Of a stretch of DNA of 64,000 nt, positions 10,405 through 23,076 are shown piece after piece. A model generated the notes under the pieces. That model did not search any database. It saw nothing but the letters and a program-made list of their open reading frames with translations, and was not told the origin of the DNA. A program made the translations under genes and the position numbers. Within the stretch, counting starts at the first letter, position 1. Every line of letters starts with the position of its first letter. This DNA comes from Tubiluchus corallicola (taxonomy: Eukaryota; Priapulida; Priapulimorpha; Priapulimorphida; Tubiluchidae), in assembly GCA_030141605.1 (NCBI GenBank), contig JAQGDQ010000114.1:186001-250000 (forward strand). Direction: 5' to 3'.

Positions 10405-10645
10405 TGACCACAATACAAGAAAAAGGAAATAGAAAAAGTTTGAATGCTGGCTGGCTTTGAACCAATATTACAAGATAGCAACATCGTTGTGATTGCGTTA
10501 CATGTGCAACAAGTAAGGACCTTCTGCTTACATTTCAGATGCCTTAGACCACTAGGGTACTGCATTCCCCAGTGGTCAAGGCAGTCCAAATTGCAGTTTC
10601 ATTCCTTACATAACTTATCAACCAAATTCAGCATTTCCAGTATTA
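10405..10645 (-). mobile_element. tRNA-derived SINE
   Basis: Read on the minus strand from 10645, a leader (TTTGGACTGCCTTGACCACT) precedes a tRNA-like module with an A-box-like CCCTAGTGGTCTAAGGCATC. Next come GTAAGCAGAAGGTCC and a B-box-like GGTTCAAAGCC, then a T/C-rich tail (CTTTTTCTATTTCC). The same order (leader, A box, GTAAGCAGAA, B box, tail) is found at 21790-21609. About 60 bases appear to be inserted between GGTCC and the B box. Confidence 0.7.
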
Positions 10646-10770
10646 TAATGTAGTGGCTCAGTGGTACAAGCGTCTGTAATGTAACTAGAAGGTCCCTCAT
10701 TCAAAAACATGGTATTCCAATTTTTCACATTTCCTCTCTCAAGTTTTGTATCAAAATTTAATTAATTGTG
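10646..10770 (+). mobile_element. tRNA-derived SINE, abutting the previous copy head to head
   Basis: The module starts TGTAGTGGCTCAGTGGTACA with AGCGTCTGTAA (A box), then AGAAGGTCC and a degenerate B box (CATTCAAAAAC). The tail CAATTTTTCACATTTCC is shared almost exactly with the SINEs near 21.6 and 52.3 kb. Confidence 0.65.
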
Positions 10771-11059
10771 AGTTTAAAATCCTTACACTGGTTTATTTTT
10801 TTTAAAAATCAAATAATATAAAATTATAGTCTATCAATAAAAATGAACATAGCAAAGTTATTAAAAATTAACAGTGTTAAATTATGAAGCTACCAACAAA
10901 AGATTATTTTTCTTAGTGTATATATTCACGAAAAACAAAGTTTCTTATATTTGGGAAAATAATAATTAAATGGCATTGAATTGTATTGCTATAGTATATA
11001 AATGTTAATTAGTAAAAAGGCCTTTCCTGCTTTTAGAAATTTACAACTACGTTTAACGG

Positions 11060-14000
11060 TTAAATTTTGGCACATACGTGTTCAATATCGTCAATGCAAT
11101 CAATTAATTTTTCTGATTTATCGATATCTTGTGAAAACCAATACTTTTCTGCCCGACTGACAATGCGTGGTTTAGAGCTGGCGTTGGAATTTGACGTCTC
11201 GTAATCGAGGAACAATGTTTTGTATAAGATGAAGCGTGAAGATGGTAGTCCTGACGGGAGAATTCCTGAGTGAATTCTTACATCCATGTAACAGTATGGA
11301 GCAATGTCCCTGTAAAAAGTAGATAGTGGTATTTCAACAATTTTTCATACACGTTTGGTTTTCTTATCTTATTTTCCAAACAGACTTTCTTTATTCGGAC
11401 TGATTAGACAATTTCTTTGGTTTCTTCACCATCTGACATTTTCGTTTATCCAAACATGGCTTTAATTCGACGCCTGTGTTTGAATACATTGAACTCTACA
11501 ACTTGATGTTTATCTTTTGGTATCTGTATTTGACTATTATATAGTGCTCAAATAATAATAATAATACGTTTGCTACATACATAATCAGTGTCAGTTGTTT
11601 ATCATTTTCAGCCACTATATATTAATTAATTAATTAATTAATTATGCTTTATTGGCTGTTTATTAACACAGAATTTTCAAATATAACTTACATGAGTGAA
11701 CAAGTAGGTGATATAACAAGTATGTCAAAAAAGTTGTTAGACCTGTGTCACACAGAGCTGGACACAATTCATAAGGCGTAGCCATGAGGAGAAAAAGCCG
11801 CCTCATGAAAAATGAACATGTGCTAACCAATGGTCCCTGTCAACACAACTTCAGCCGACTCCGGTTTGCCTACCGTAAGCCATAATCCGCTGTAGGCTCC
11901 TTATAAGCTGGTTTGATCTGTTCATAAGGAGTCTTATTACTAAAATGTATTTGGCCACTAATTTCATTTGCCATAAGGCCCTTTTGCATATAGTGTAATT
12001 AAGTGAAAATTGGCGCAATTAAGCATTTTTATATATAATTCATTTATATTATAAGAATTCATAACACCGATGTACTATATAAGCATTAAAAAGCATTTTA
12101 CCCACAACACTTATTTGTGACTACCGTATTACTTCAACGCACATAAGAAATGTACCCTACATAATCACAGCGACGTTTTTACAGTAATTTTTCTGTGTAC
12201 ATATAATGAAAAAGATATTTTGTTTAACATACCATTTTAAATTATAATCATTTGCCTATATGTAATTAACAATCTCTCTTCGACTGTTATAGACTCCCAG
12301 TGATTTGTCCAACCTGGAGTTACGCGGTCTTTTAACAGTGCTAAAAGCTCAGAAAATGATTGATGGACATTCTAGTGTAGTTTAAAGATTTTTCCATCTC
12401 ACTCTTGATCGTTTGAAACAATGCGCAAATTCTCCTTTACTTCACCTAAGGCATAAATGGGTCTTAACCCACATTGGTCGTTTGCGGTTTTGTTTTTTAG
12501 TACGCCGCATTACGTAATATATAGTGCAGCCGGATCCAGTGGTTAATGCATTTTCGACATTTTGACTGATCATGAAAACTGATTTGTGCCTTCCGCCAAA
12601 AACGGATTACGGGGTTATGACAAAACACCTTACTAATTACACAGATCGAGGCTCATATCGCAGGTTATGACATACGCTTTACGGAAGATGGAAGACGCCT
12701 GACGGATTATGGATACGGTTTGCTCGTTACGGCTTTCTGTGCGACCCGGGTGTTACCGAACGACGGGTTACGTAAGCCAAATTGTTACCATGGAGAAATT
12801 TCGAGGCCCACCCAGTGAAGATAAAACTAGGCAGTCTGTAAACCGCAAATCAGCACGGCAACTGAAACAAAGGAAGAGTACGAGACACCGAATGATGAGA
12901 AATAAAACAGGAAAAACTTATACTAGTCGCATTGACTAGCTCGCGCACAACAAAAAATCTGTATACAGCAAACTATGCGACCCAAAAAGTCTCATACAAA
13001 AGGCACAGCAACTTTTGTATGAAGCAACCTGCGTCATAGGTAACCACAGAACTAGATTTCATTACCCCTATAGTCTGATCAATATGACTTTTTCATTACG
13101 CACATTATTGTAAGAGCGCGCACAAGGGAAGCAGATAGACAGACACAGACAACTAGGATTTTTAACATGTTTGCGTCTGTCTGTCTTTTACCGACGGACA
13201 CAGTAAATTAAGAGCGTTTAATAAAAGTCTGCGTGCGGCAAAGTTAGGAACATTTTTGCTGTCTTACGAGTTATTACACACTTGACGCATTTTGTCTCGT
13301 GTGCGACGGTATTATTTTTGGGGCTTCTCCTCGCGTCCTCCTTGGAGGTGCTAGCGCTCCAGGTAAGTATTACTCTATGTAATTCCTAGGCATGTTAATC
13401 AATTGCATGCTACACAATAAATGTCACTTCACAGGATTTGCGCGCATGCATTTATTGTAACCGCGAACTTTTAGTACAGATTCAGAGACTGAGATGCAGG
13501 AAGCAAGGGAGAGAAAGATGAAGGGGGAATGGTTGTGAATGTCAGACAGACAGAGAAAAACAAAAGGACGAGCGAAAAACAACTAAAGGCGGCGCAAGGC
13601 TCACATTGGCAAGGTATAATCGTTACCGGCAAGCTGGATGCTTCTTCGATGATTTGAACATATAGTCAAAAACATATAGGCCTTACATGTAAAATACTAA
13701 ATTTAGGACTACATACCGCACTGCACAAACGTGTATTTGAGAGTTCTTCCAGTTGTTAATGGACTGCATTGTATTGAAAATGACCAAATTTCCCCAGTTC
13801 AAACTATTCTTCCATCGGCTCACAGATACGTACGCTAAGACGCCAGTACCTTTGCAAAGATCTGTTAACAATTCAGTGTCTATCTCCCAGAGTTTAGTCT
13901 TAATATCATGTGTTCGAGGAAGCCTTGTTTGACCAATAAAGCCTACGAATGCTAACTTAGCTCGTGCGACTTCTGTGAAGGCGGACAAACCTTGCGGAAA

Positions 14001-14186
14001 ATAGGCCCTTCCTTCTCTTCCATCTGGCAGACTAATCGCTTCTAAAAGCGGTTCGTTATTGTTGATAAACGGTTCTAACTTGCGCGATTGCTGCATATAA
14101 TTCAAGCATATGTGTTGCTTTACATCTTCTAAATAGTAAAAATCATCCCGAATTTCACATATTTTTGGCAAAACTATGGAAGGCAT
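11060..14186 (-). CDS. conserved uncharacterised protein, two exons
   Basis: Exon 1 is 14186-13717 (ATG start) and exon 2 is 11309-11060 (TAA stop). The donor TGCG|GTATGT and acceptor TTTTTACAG|G join phase 2 to phase 2, giving 720 bases and 239 aa. I cannot name the family. Across the junction the protein reads GNLVIFN...NNWKNSQIH-CAV-RD, then IAPYCYMDVRIHSGILP. This W-NLV-F / HW-NS--H--A / AP-YY--VR-H-G-LP pattern resembles small oxygenase-like or dimeric alpha/beta-barrel proteins I recall from diverse organisms, so an enzyme fold is possible but unproven. The rest is soluble, with a conserved-looking centre (residues about 60-130, EGRAYFPQGL, TKLWEIDTELL) and a charged tail. There is no signal peptide. 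An in-frame TAG lies upstream of the ATG. The intron (11310-13716) holds the (TTAA)n retroposon tail. Confidence 0.72.
11619..11960 (-). mobile_element. 5'-truncated retroposon 3' tail
   Basis: On the minus strand the sequence ends ACAGCCAATAAAGCA followed by about six TTAA/ATTA units (11619-11645). AATAAA next to a short tandem repeat is typical of non-LTR retrotransposon or SINE 3' ends. No reverse transcriptase remains; the upstream limit is a guess. It lies in the intron of the uncharacterised minus-strand gene. Confidence 0.45.
12480..13620. other. CpG-richer intronic stretch with TTACG motifs
   Basis: This part of the intron is less AT-rich than its surroundings and repeats TTACG/GGATTACGG motifs (12500-12780). 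It has a purine-rich block (13490-13600). It contains a 49-codon basic frame (12790-12939) of no recognisable family and a strong plus-strand donor-like CTCCAG|GTAAGTATT near 13371. It could hold a promoter or be a worn repeat; neither is shown. Confidence 0.3.
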
Positions 14187-16453
14187 ACTATTCGGATAAC
14201 ACAATAGTATAGGCTAGTTTAAAATGAAATATTTTTCAATTTTCTGGCTTAACATAAATCTGTATAACGATTATGCAACTTAGTGAAACGCTATAAATAT
14301 GAACGCTGTGTAAACGTTTTATGAACTACAAACACGTTGATAAACCATCTAGAATGCACTAGAATGTTTCACGTAAACAGATATAGCGCAGACCGCTAAA
14401 ACTGAGAACGTGCCAAGCTTTTTGCGAAATTGCGCCTCAGTTTCTTACTAGAACGTTCAAACTTTGTAGTATAGGAATTTGGTACTTAGCCTCAGGTGTA
14501 ATGCATTTGTCACTTAAGCTGAAAGTACGCAATGTTCTCAGGCTAGGTAACAACAACATGTGTTTTACACTCAGGTGCGCCCCAAATTTTCTTCGTATGA
14601 GCAAAAACGTCTAGCAGAAGCAAAGTTTAAACCTAATTCCTAATGGGACCGACGACCTCAAATGGACATCGGTCACACGGGTTCTCAACACTTCATAATT
14701 TTCTGTTATTTATTTCATGGAATCTGACAAAATTTGTAAGTTGTTTCTGCACTTCGTCCAGAATCTGATTCTAATAAGATATTTTAACGCAAGGTTGATC
14801 TCTTAAATGAAGTTTTACACTCTCAACAGTAGTGAAAGCAAGCAAGATTTATTGTTACTATTTACAAAAAGATTCTTCTCACATTGAACCAAACTTTGTA
14901 TTGAAGTACTGATAAAAAACAAGACGCGTCTTTGCTGGTTTTGTTGTTATTAAGTGTTTCACAGAAGATTGTTATAATGGCGTATTATTCGGTGTGTTTA
15001 GTTTATCTCCGAAAAATAAGTTTTTATCTAAATTCGCATACAATTATTCAGGATTTTTATTTGTCATATTTTATTGGAAAGAAATAAACACTTGTCAGTG
15101 ATGAGTGTCAACCAACCTGCCCTGGAAAAGCCAATATCGTATTTTCGTAGTATTGTATTCTTTTCTAACTGTAGCAGTCATGTCCTACAACTGCACTCTT
15201 GGAAAAATGCGTTGTGCATTCACGAATCGATATTGCACCTGGGTCAATGATACTTCTAACTTATATTAAGAGCAAACATCCTATAGGCAGCCTGCCAAGT
15301 CATAAGTACAAGGTCATAATTTAAATATAACTTCCAGGGTGCCAGATTCCATTCAGTAAGTTTTTCCAGAACATTCTAAGTAAATATTTTTCGATGTTAT
15401 GGTGTGTGACTTTCTTAATACTGACAGATTAACTTGTTCTTAGAGGAATATCGAAATCTGTACTGCTATATCTAACACAACTGAGTTTTCTTCAATATCT
15501 GAGATAAAATAATAAAGTAAAATTAATGAATCAAGTAATAAGAATTAGTATTAAGAATGGAATAAAAAATAAATAACTGAGCAAAAGAATTTTGTGAAAT
15601 TTCAAAGAAAAATAAAAAAACAATACCTAAAATAAACATAAATAAAGTTCCTGTTTATGTAGAATATTCAAGAATAGCTTAAGTAAGTTTAGTACAATTT
15701 AATGTTCTTAGGTAAGTGAAGTGATAAACGTTCTTTTTGGCAGCACAAATCCATCTACATCAAAATTTATAATTTTATGCTTAATTTATAAAATACAGTA
15801 ATACCTTGATGTTTAAAACAGATACAATATGGTCTTTATGGTGAACTATAAAAATCTTGTATAAAAACCTATTAAAAAACCAAATGAACCAAAAAGAGGA
15901 GAAACATAAAATGTTACCTACTATGCAGAGAAATAAAGATGTATAAAACGAAAATTTCCTCAATTATGGTGTGACTGTATCTATGAAACTGTCATAAAAT
16001 CAGCAAAAACTACTTTAAGACTTTTATAGTAACAGACATTGCCATAAAGCATTTGCGACTGATACTTCCAAGTTCATGAAGTAGCTTGATATGACATTGA
16101 ACGAAGACCTTTACAATTTACCATATAACTTTACGAGTGACAAGCTGTACATCGTACCAAGTTTAAGTCAGCCACCTTTTAGTGAGATCACTTATTGTTC
16201 ACAATGCTTTGTATGTAAGTAATGCCTTATATATTTCCTCAGTTCTTTGTTCATCATGTCCATTATATAAGTTCCTGGTTTTTCAAACCTATCCTAACGC
16301 AGTATGGTAATATGATGTTCTTTCCATTTATAGTTTGTCATTAGGATGCACTTTCTTTCCATTTTAGCTTCATTGTTTCTCATTTCATGGTTGATACCAC
16401 AAGTAAATGCTCTATCTGTGGCAAAGTCCTTCACTTCAGAATAAGGAAACTTC
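14187..16453. other. spacer between EED and the downstream gene
   Basis: 2.3 kb of AT-rich sequence. It presumably contains the EED 3' UTR and the 5' flank of the uncharacterised minus-strand gene. No further coding or repeat structure was recognised. Confidence 0.45.
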
Positions 16454-19400
16454 TCACTTTACAACTTTGTCCCACCTCCATATTGTTGCATCATCACAGA
16501 CAACAATTAATGTACTCCCATCACGATTTAAACTGGTTTGTCGAATTGCACAGTTGCATTTAGGATGTTTGAGAACAGTACACCTATGCAAAAAACATAA
16601 CATGATAGTTCTGTTGAAATATATCATGATAAATTTACATTCATCTACATTTTTACATACTTTTACATTTTGTTCTATTTGGCAGTTTGTTCTGATAAAA
16701 TCACCTACTCAAGGCATATCCTGCTTGGGAAAGTGCTCAGTAATGAATCAAAATGAAATGTTAGTTGATCCTAGGTATGTTTTTGGAATTCTGGTAGCTT
16801 TTTGGCATAAAGTGCAATTAAACCACTGGTGCATTATTAAACATGTATTACTAAATTATAACATGTTATAGTGACACTTGTTCCAATCTTATTTCTTACT
16901 ATAACACAATGAAAGTAATGGAGCATAGTGTGGCCAGTTGTGAAGATACACACACGGGATTCATGCATATGTACGTTGTAGTCTTTACAACAAATAACAA
17001 GTACTTCAAATCAAAAGTACAGTTAACTGAAAATAAGACATAATCATTTTATGCTAAGGTGAACCTAGCCATATATAAAAAATGCTAGTTAGCTACCATT
17101 ATTCCCACTATGTGTTCTGGTATCCGTTCATAAACCATAAATTCATACCCACAAACAAAAGTATAACCAGAAAAAACAATGAGCTTGCAGGTGCATTATT
17201 TATTATCTCTCCTATAATAAACAGGGACAGCCAAAAAAGATGATGTCGAATGCTTATATACGTGTGACGAAAAACTTAAATATCAGTAAACTAGGAAATA
17301 CTTTGCCAGACAATCTGCACTGTTTTGTGTCAGGTCAGTATAATGACAGACTTGGACCTGTCACAGAACTTGGAAAGTTATTATTATCATATTAAGTTTA
17401 ATTGAAAAAACTTATGTAATTAAAGAGAAAATTCTTAATAATTTAAAATGCTTGCATCAACTGGTAAAACGTCACTATATTACCATACCAGTGTTCACCA
17501 CTAGCTCATCAAAAAGCATGCTATTAACAATATAAGGTAATCCAGACTTTTGCTTAGTTGGCAGAGAGTATGCTACAAATGCTCTAATTATTTTTCAAAC
17601 TTTAGGCAATGTTATCTAAACTTGTTTCAAATGATTTATCGTTAAAATGGCTGCGCGGGAGGTGTTCAAAATTATAAGTTTTATGTGGTGTTGCTGGGGG
17701 ACAAGCTCTGAATGTAACAAGGAAGCAAGCAAGTGATTTAAAATTTTCAAGACGACTTTTTCAAATTTATTTATGAAGAGTATTTTCTTGTACTTTAAAA
17801 AATAGTGAGCAATGTATTAATGCTACCGCTTCAGCCAAGCGAAAAACTTATGTTCCAGCAATAATTTATTAATTACATTTTTATTAGGCCTTTAACTTAA
17901 TGTTACTGCTACATTTAGTTATCTTTCAAATACAGTATTTTGTTGATGTATGAGTAAATAAATGAATGAATAAGCCAAATTATAAGCACATTCCTGTAAA
18001 TGTCATCTCGCACGTATTTAAACTTGAACGCAATGTTAGGCCAACAAATGGGCACTGAAATTGCAGGTGTTTGCGTACTTAAATGTTGGCTTGAAAATGT
18101 AATAATGCCCTTCTGAGACTTGCCATGGTCATAATTATAAAGAAGATAAAATTCTTTTTAAATCACAAAAACTTTTATTTTTCAGTGACGAAGTCCATAA
18201 AGGACGAAAAGCTTCTGGAAAAATAAGTTTTTGAGACTTAAAGAGCACTTTATCTTCTTTATACTTAAATGTAGTGGAAGTCATTCGGCAAACAAATTTT
18301 CTTAATTGCACATCACTACTATTACACCACTATTACCCTTTAAGATTATTACCAGCGTTTGCAATTTTTCGGATTATTTAAAATGAAGAGATTGAGATCG
18401 GGATCATAACTGACCTATTAAGACCCTGCCGAGATCGAAACTGATAAGTAGCTGATAAACAACCAAACTGATTTGGAGAAACTGGTCTAAAAATAGCACA
18501 GAACGCTGCATAATGCATATATATTACTTCGCCAGCTGGTTGGCGGAATTGTTTGTAATAATTATGGAGATGTGCAAATATCCAGTCATGAAATAAACTG
18601 CCACTTTGCCACAAGCTATCCTAGATGTAGCAATCCCAAATGCTTTTTTGGTGTTTCTTGACTATCCCACTGTACTGATCCCAAATGCTTCGCTTCAAAG
18701 TCTACTCTAGACAACTCTACAATCTATGGCATGCAAAAACTTTGTCTTGTGCTATCTTCCTATACAATTACAACAATGTCTATGCTTCACATGACTCTAC
18801 AGTCTGCAGACTGTATAATTAGTTTTTGTAGCCTCTACTTATTGTGGAAAGGTATAATGTTAGAATTGCTTATCAATGTTATCATGACCACAGTTGTCTT
18901 GATTCCCGCTGAGACCTTTAAAAAAGCTATAATCTCAGTGATATCGAGATCGGTCTTAGTCTTGGTGCAAACACTGGTCTTTACCTTGCCAGAGAAGGGT
19001 CGTCCACGTCTATATCCCAAACAAATGTTTTCCCGGACTGGTTGCCCAAGGCCACAGCCTGAAATAGAGAATGTTACAAGGTCAAAGTGTGGTGTTAATT
19101 CAACATAATTGTGATTCAATATCAAATAAGCTTGAAGGAACTGATAACTAATATTGCAGCTGTAAAGAAAGGTTAATAATGGGAACCACAAAGACTAAAA
19201 TGATTGACAAAACGTTTGTTATTTATATTGTAATATTAATAGTTATTTTGTGTATTAGACACTATGACATCATATAAATCTCAATAGTATTCTAGTATTC
19301 TTTGCTATTGCAGAGTCATTAAATTAGATTAGATTTTTATCTATATCAGAGGAAAGTCCCAAAATAAATTTATTTTATGTAAAGCATCTTCCATAAGCGA

Positions 19401-22400
19401 CGTAACCACTAGATGACACGCACCTTTTGCCAAAAATCTAGGGAAAATCGCATATACCATATATCACATTCTTTATACTCAAACTGGTATAGTATGCTAA
19501 CATTGTTGTCTGTCCGTTTAATAGCATCAAATGGCTGATCTAGTCGACCTGGTTTCCAGCAGACTATTTTGTTATCACAAGACTGCAAAAAAAAACGAAT
19601 AAAAATGAAGTTTTGGAAATCAACCAAAATTTATAATTTACAAAAATTCTCAGGTATACAAAATAAAAGACTAGCTTATGGTGAATGAGAAATATGCAAA
19701 TTTTATCCATTAGACTGATACAGACAGGTTCACAAAATAACATAAATTAAAGAACAAATGAAGAAATGATATGTTAATTATATGGCTACAGTAGGCACCG
19801 CTTAATGGACCCACGGTTAATAGATTCAATCACTTAACTGACTCAAAAACACCTGGTACGGGCAGCTTCTATTCAAATGTACATAAAAACTGTCGGTAAT
19901 TGACTCAAATAGCTCCGCATAATTGACTCAATATTTTTCGTTCACATACTTAAAATAAGACATTCGTATGTGCCCAAAGAACCTTTCCTACTTTTATGTC
20001 ATCTTTACTTCCTTTTTGTGCATTATAATATATGTAGAAACAATAATCTTAAGTAAGGGCCTACCGTTTTGTTTGTAAGCAGGTACGTTTATCATGCGCT
20101 AATATGCTAGTGTAGCGATTTTGCTTTGAATCTGTTACCAGCTTGTCCACTGCAAGAATTTCTGGAAGCTAAACATTTAATCACTTGTCTAGCAATTTCC
20201 TTTTGAAGCTCTCGTTGCAAATCACGCTTTCACACTTAATCAGTTAACAGTCAAAGATGCAGGTACGGTAATCAGCCAGCATCAGACAAAATCACTTGTG
20301 AGGAAACAAGGACACCACACCAACTGCAGCTTAAGCATGGCAAGCACAAAATTTTTTTTACGAGAATACGTACATCACACAGCAACAGATTTTCAACGTT
20401 TTATAATTACGAGAACTTTGTGAGCCAACTTCTTCACAAGAAAATGAAGCCGCCGACTTTGGAGGAATTTTTGTAATTTTTGCAAATAAACAGACTTGTG
20501 TGATTTAGAAAAGATTAGGCCCTACTCTTTAATTTATTGCTAATTCATTTAAAATAAATTAATATTTTAAAATAGTTTTCTTTACAATTTTTAACTGCAC
20601 AAAGGAATTTAGGCATTGCTTCATTTCTAAAATTCATTAAAAACATTTGCAGTACTTGCTAAGCTGATGATTCATACTTCTATATCAGTAATACTACACC
20701 AATTGGTTAATAGGTTCAGTCGGTTAATTGGGTCCCAAAGTGAGTCTATTAAGCGGCACCTACTGTACTTTCACTTGCTAGTTGCTACAATAAAGAAATT
20801 ATACTAATAAAATTATATTTATAGTAGGGGCTGGAAATTCGTTATATAACCCTGGCATATTTTCCTTCTACACTGATCAACCCGCACATGGAAACAGATG
20901 AACACAAAATAGAATGTAGCAGTTACTGTAACATTGTGTATGTGAATCGTTGAATTGGAGTGATAAATCGGTGTACACCCATGCTCTTGTCGCAGTTTGG
21001 ACTGAATTACGTTAACTGCTGAATCACAATCTACTGCTGAGCTGGAAAGATATATCTACCTGCACCTCGCCCTTGATGGACTGAACTGTAGTGTCAATTA
21101 ATACATTACTTAACTTGAAAATGAGCTGTATGCGACTTAACATATATTGTTTTTGATAACTTAAAATTGAATTATGAACTTTCTACGGTGTTTAAATGAA
21201 ATTTTTTGAGTTCTCATACCAAGTTCTCAGCTCTTTGACACCTAAAGAAGACTAAGGAAGCTGAATTCCTAGTGAATTAATATTACCCAGGACAGTGAGC
21301 TGACAGTGGAATTGCGGAATGATATGGCAGCAAAAAGTTAGCTAATTGTTTTTGTCAGGACAATGATGTTGGCTTAGTGACTCAGTTTTTTGTCTCCAGG
21401 TGGCTTTCAGCATGTGGTCAATACATGAACAGATGATAATCGAATAGTATTTTATAGTAAAAAATATATGAAGCTTTGAACAGTCGATTATTCAAGCACC
21501 TCCCTAATTTATACAGCTGGAAATACTAAAGAATGATGCTCTGACAAGAAGCGTTTACAATTTGCGATTATGTAATAAATTTAAAGTGGGACAGCTAGAG
21601 TTTGTGATGATACATACTTGAAGGACAGAAAATGTGAAAAAGTTGCAATACACCTGAGCTTGAGCCAGGGACATTCTGCTTACAAGACAGACGCTCTAGA
21701 CTACTAGGCCATAGCATTTGCCAGCAATCAAGGCAGTCCAAAATTTATCCCTTATAGCTGGCCAACCAAATTCAGTGTTTCCAATGTTAGAATTACTAGA
21801 GCGAGTCTAACTAATTAAGTTTTATCATTTAATCATCAATATTTAATCTCGACATTAAGATTATAACAATTGGTTAGAGTTTGCTTTACCTTTGACAAAA
21901 CAAAGTCTCCCAACCATCGAACACAATCAACATAGTTGCGATGAATTTCCCTCGTTGAGAAGTTTGGAAAATGCTGATAAACGGATGCAAAACTCCTAAA
22001 AACAAATATAAACAGTCATTAGCAAGGTGTACTTATGTTCATCCCATTTTAGAATGTAAATACAGTCAAGGGGCATTAGTTCAATGAAAGCTATGAATTG
22101 GTTTGATGGGTTAAAGTCATTGCATTATTTAGTAAATAAGCACTAGCTTGCTGAAACATCTTCTGCTTAGGTTATTCATCAATCTCATAAAGCACGAATT
22201 CATGAAGATAGAAAAAAGCCTTGATTTTATAGACCTCCGAAATGCAAGCTTAATATCTTGATTACTAGACTACTCAGTTCTTGATAATCAAAGGACATAT
22301 GGTGCGTCGTACAGCAGAAAGACTGAAAAATGGTGCACCACCAGTTCTTGTGTGGAACGTTGGAATACAGCAACAACTGTTCATTTAACAGTCTTGAAAT

Positions 22401-23036
22401 TCAAAGAACCTATTTTGCCATTCCACAAGTCCTTTCCACCTACATTTAAATCAATTATTTTTTTTTTAGAATTTTTTGCATAATCACAGTCTTGTATGGC
22501 AAACACATTCACAAGGCTGCTCGGCTACAGAATTCACTCTGTCATGTGCCACATTTCATGTTTCATGCCGAAAGGCTAATTAGGCCATAAACTCCAAGTT
22601 TCACGCATTATTTTCATTTAAACATTGAAGTGTAGGAGATCAGTACTCAGTAGCTCCTATTCCTCTAGACAAGAGAGATTCCTAATGGGAGTCTCTAATG
22701 CTCATTGTTTATGGTGCTGATTGTGAAGATAATGATAAAGATAGATCATTATAGATCAATACATATAAGAAATATAACAATGTATTAATATTTGTATTGT
22801 GTTATTATATGTATTACTTGTTTGATGTCATTTGTAATAGGTGTGTTAGTTTTATATTGAAATGTTTGTGCTTGATGTTGTTTGTATTGTTTATTTTTTA
22901 ACTTAACACTGCTGCAAACATGAGTAGTTTTGTCTGGTTATACATGATCATTTTAATTGTGTAATACATATTAGTTGTAAATCTATAAGAATTACAATAA
23001 AGAATTTTATATACATAAATTTATACAAAAAAATAA

Positions 23037-23076
<40 letters not shown>

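Noticed and set aside
12790-12939. 49-codon basic plus-strand frame (MEKFRGPPSEDK...)
   Set aside because: Basic and rich in Arg/Lys, but with no recognisable family; it sits in repeat-like intronic sequence.
16407-16871. 154-codon plus-strand frame
   Set aside because: It is antisense to EED exon 11, whose minus-strand product matches the EED C-terminus; the plus product has no family resemblance.
18378-18614. Minus-strand frame tested as the last EED exon
   Set aside because: None of its frames gives the conserved IRQTS...CDDASIWRWD ending; that sequence is found at 16583-16454 instead.
18731-19108. 125-codon plus-strand frame and the 118-codon minus frame over the same bases
   Set aside because: They overlap EED exon 10 (19058-18985) in the wrong frame; only the spliced minus frame continues the WD40 protein.
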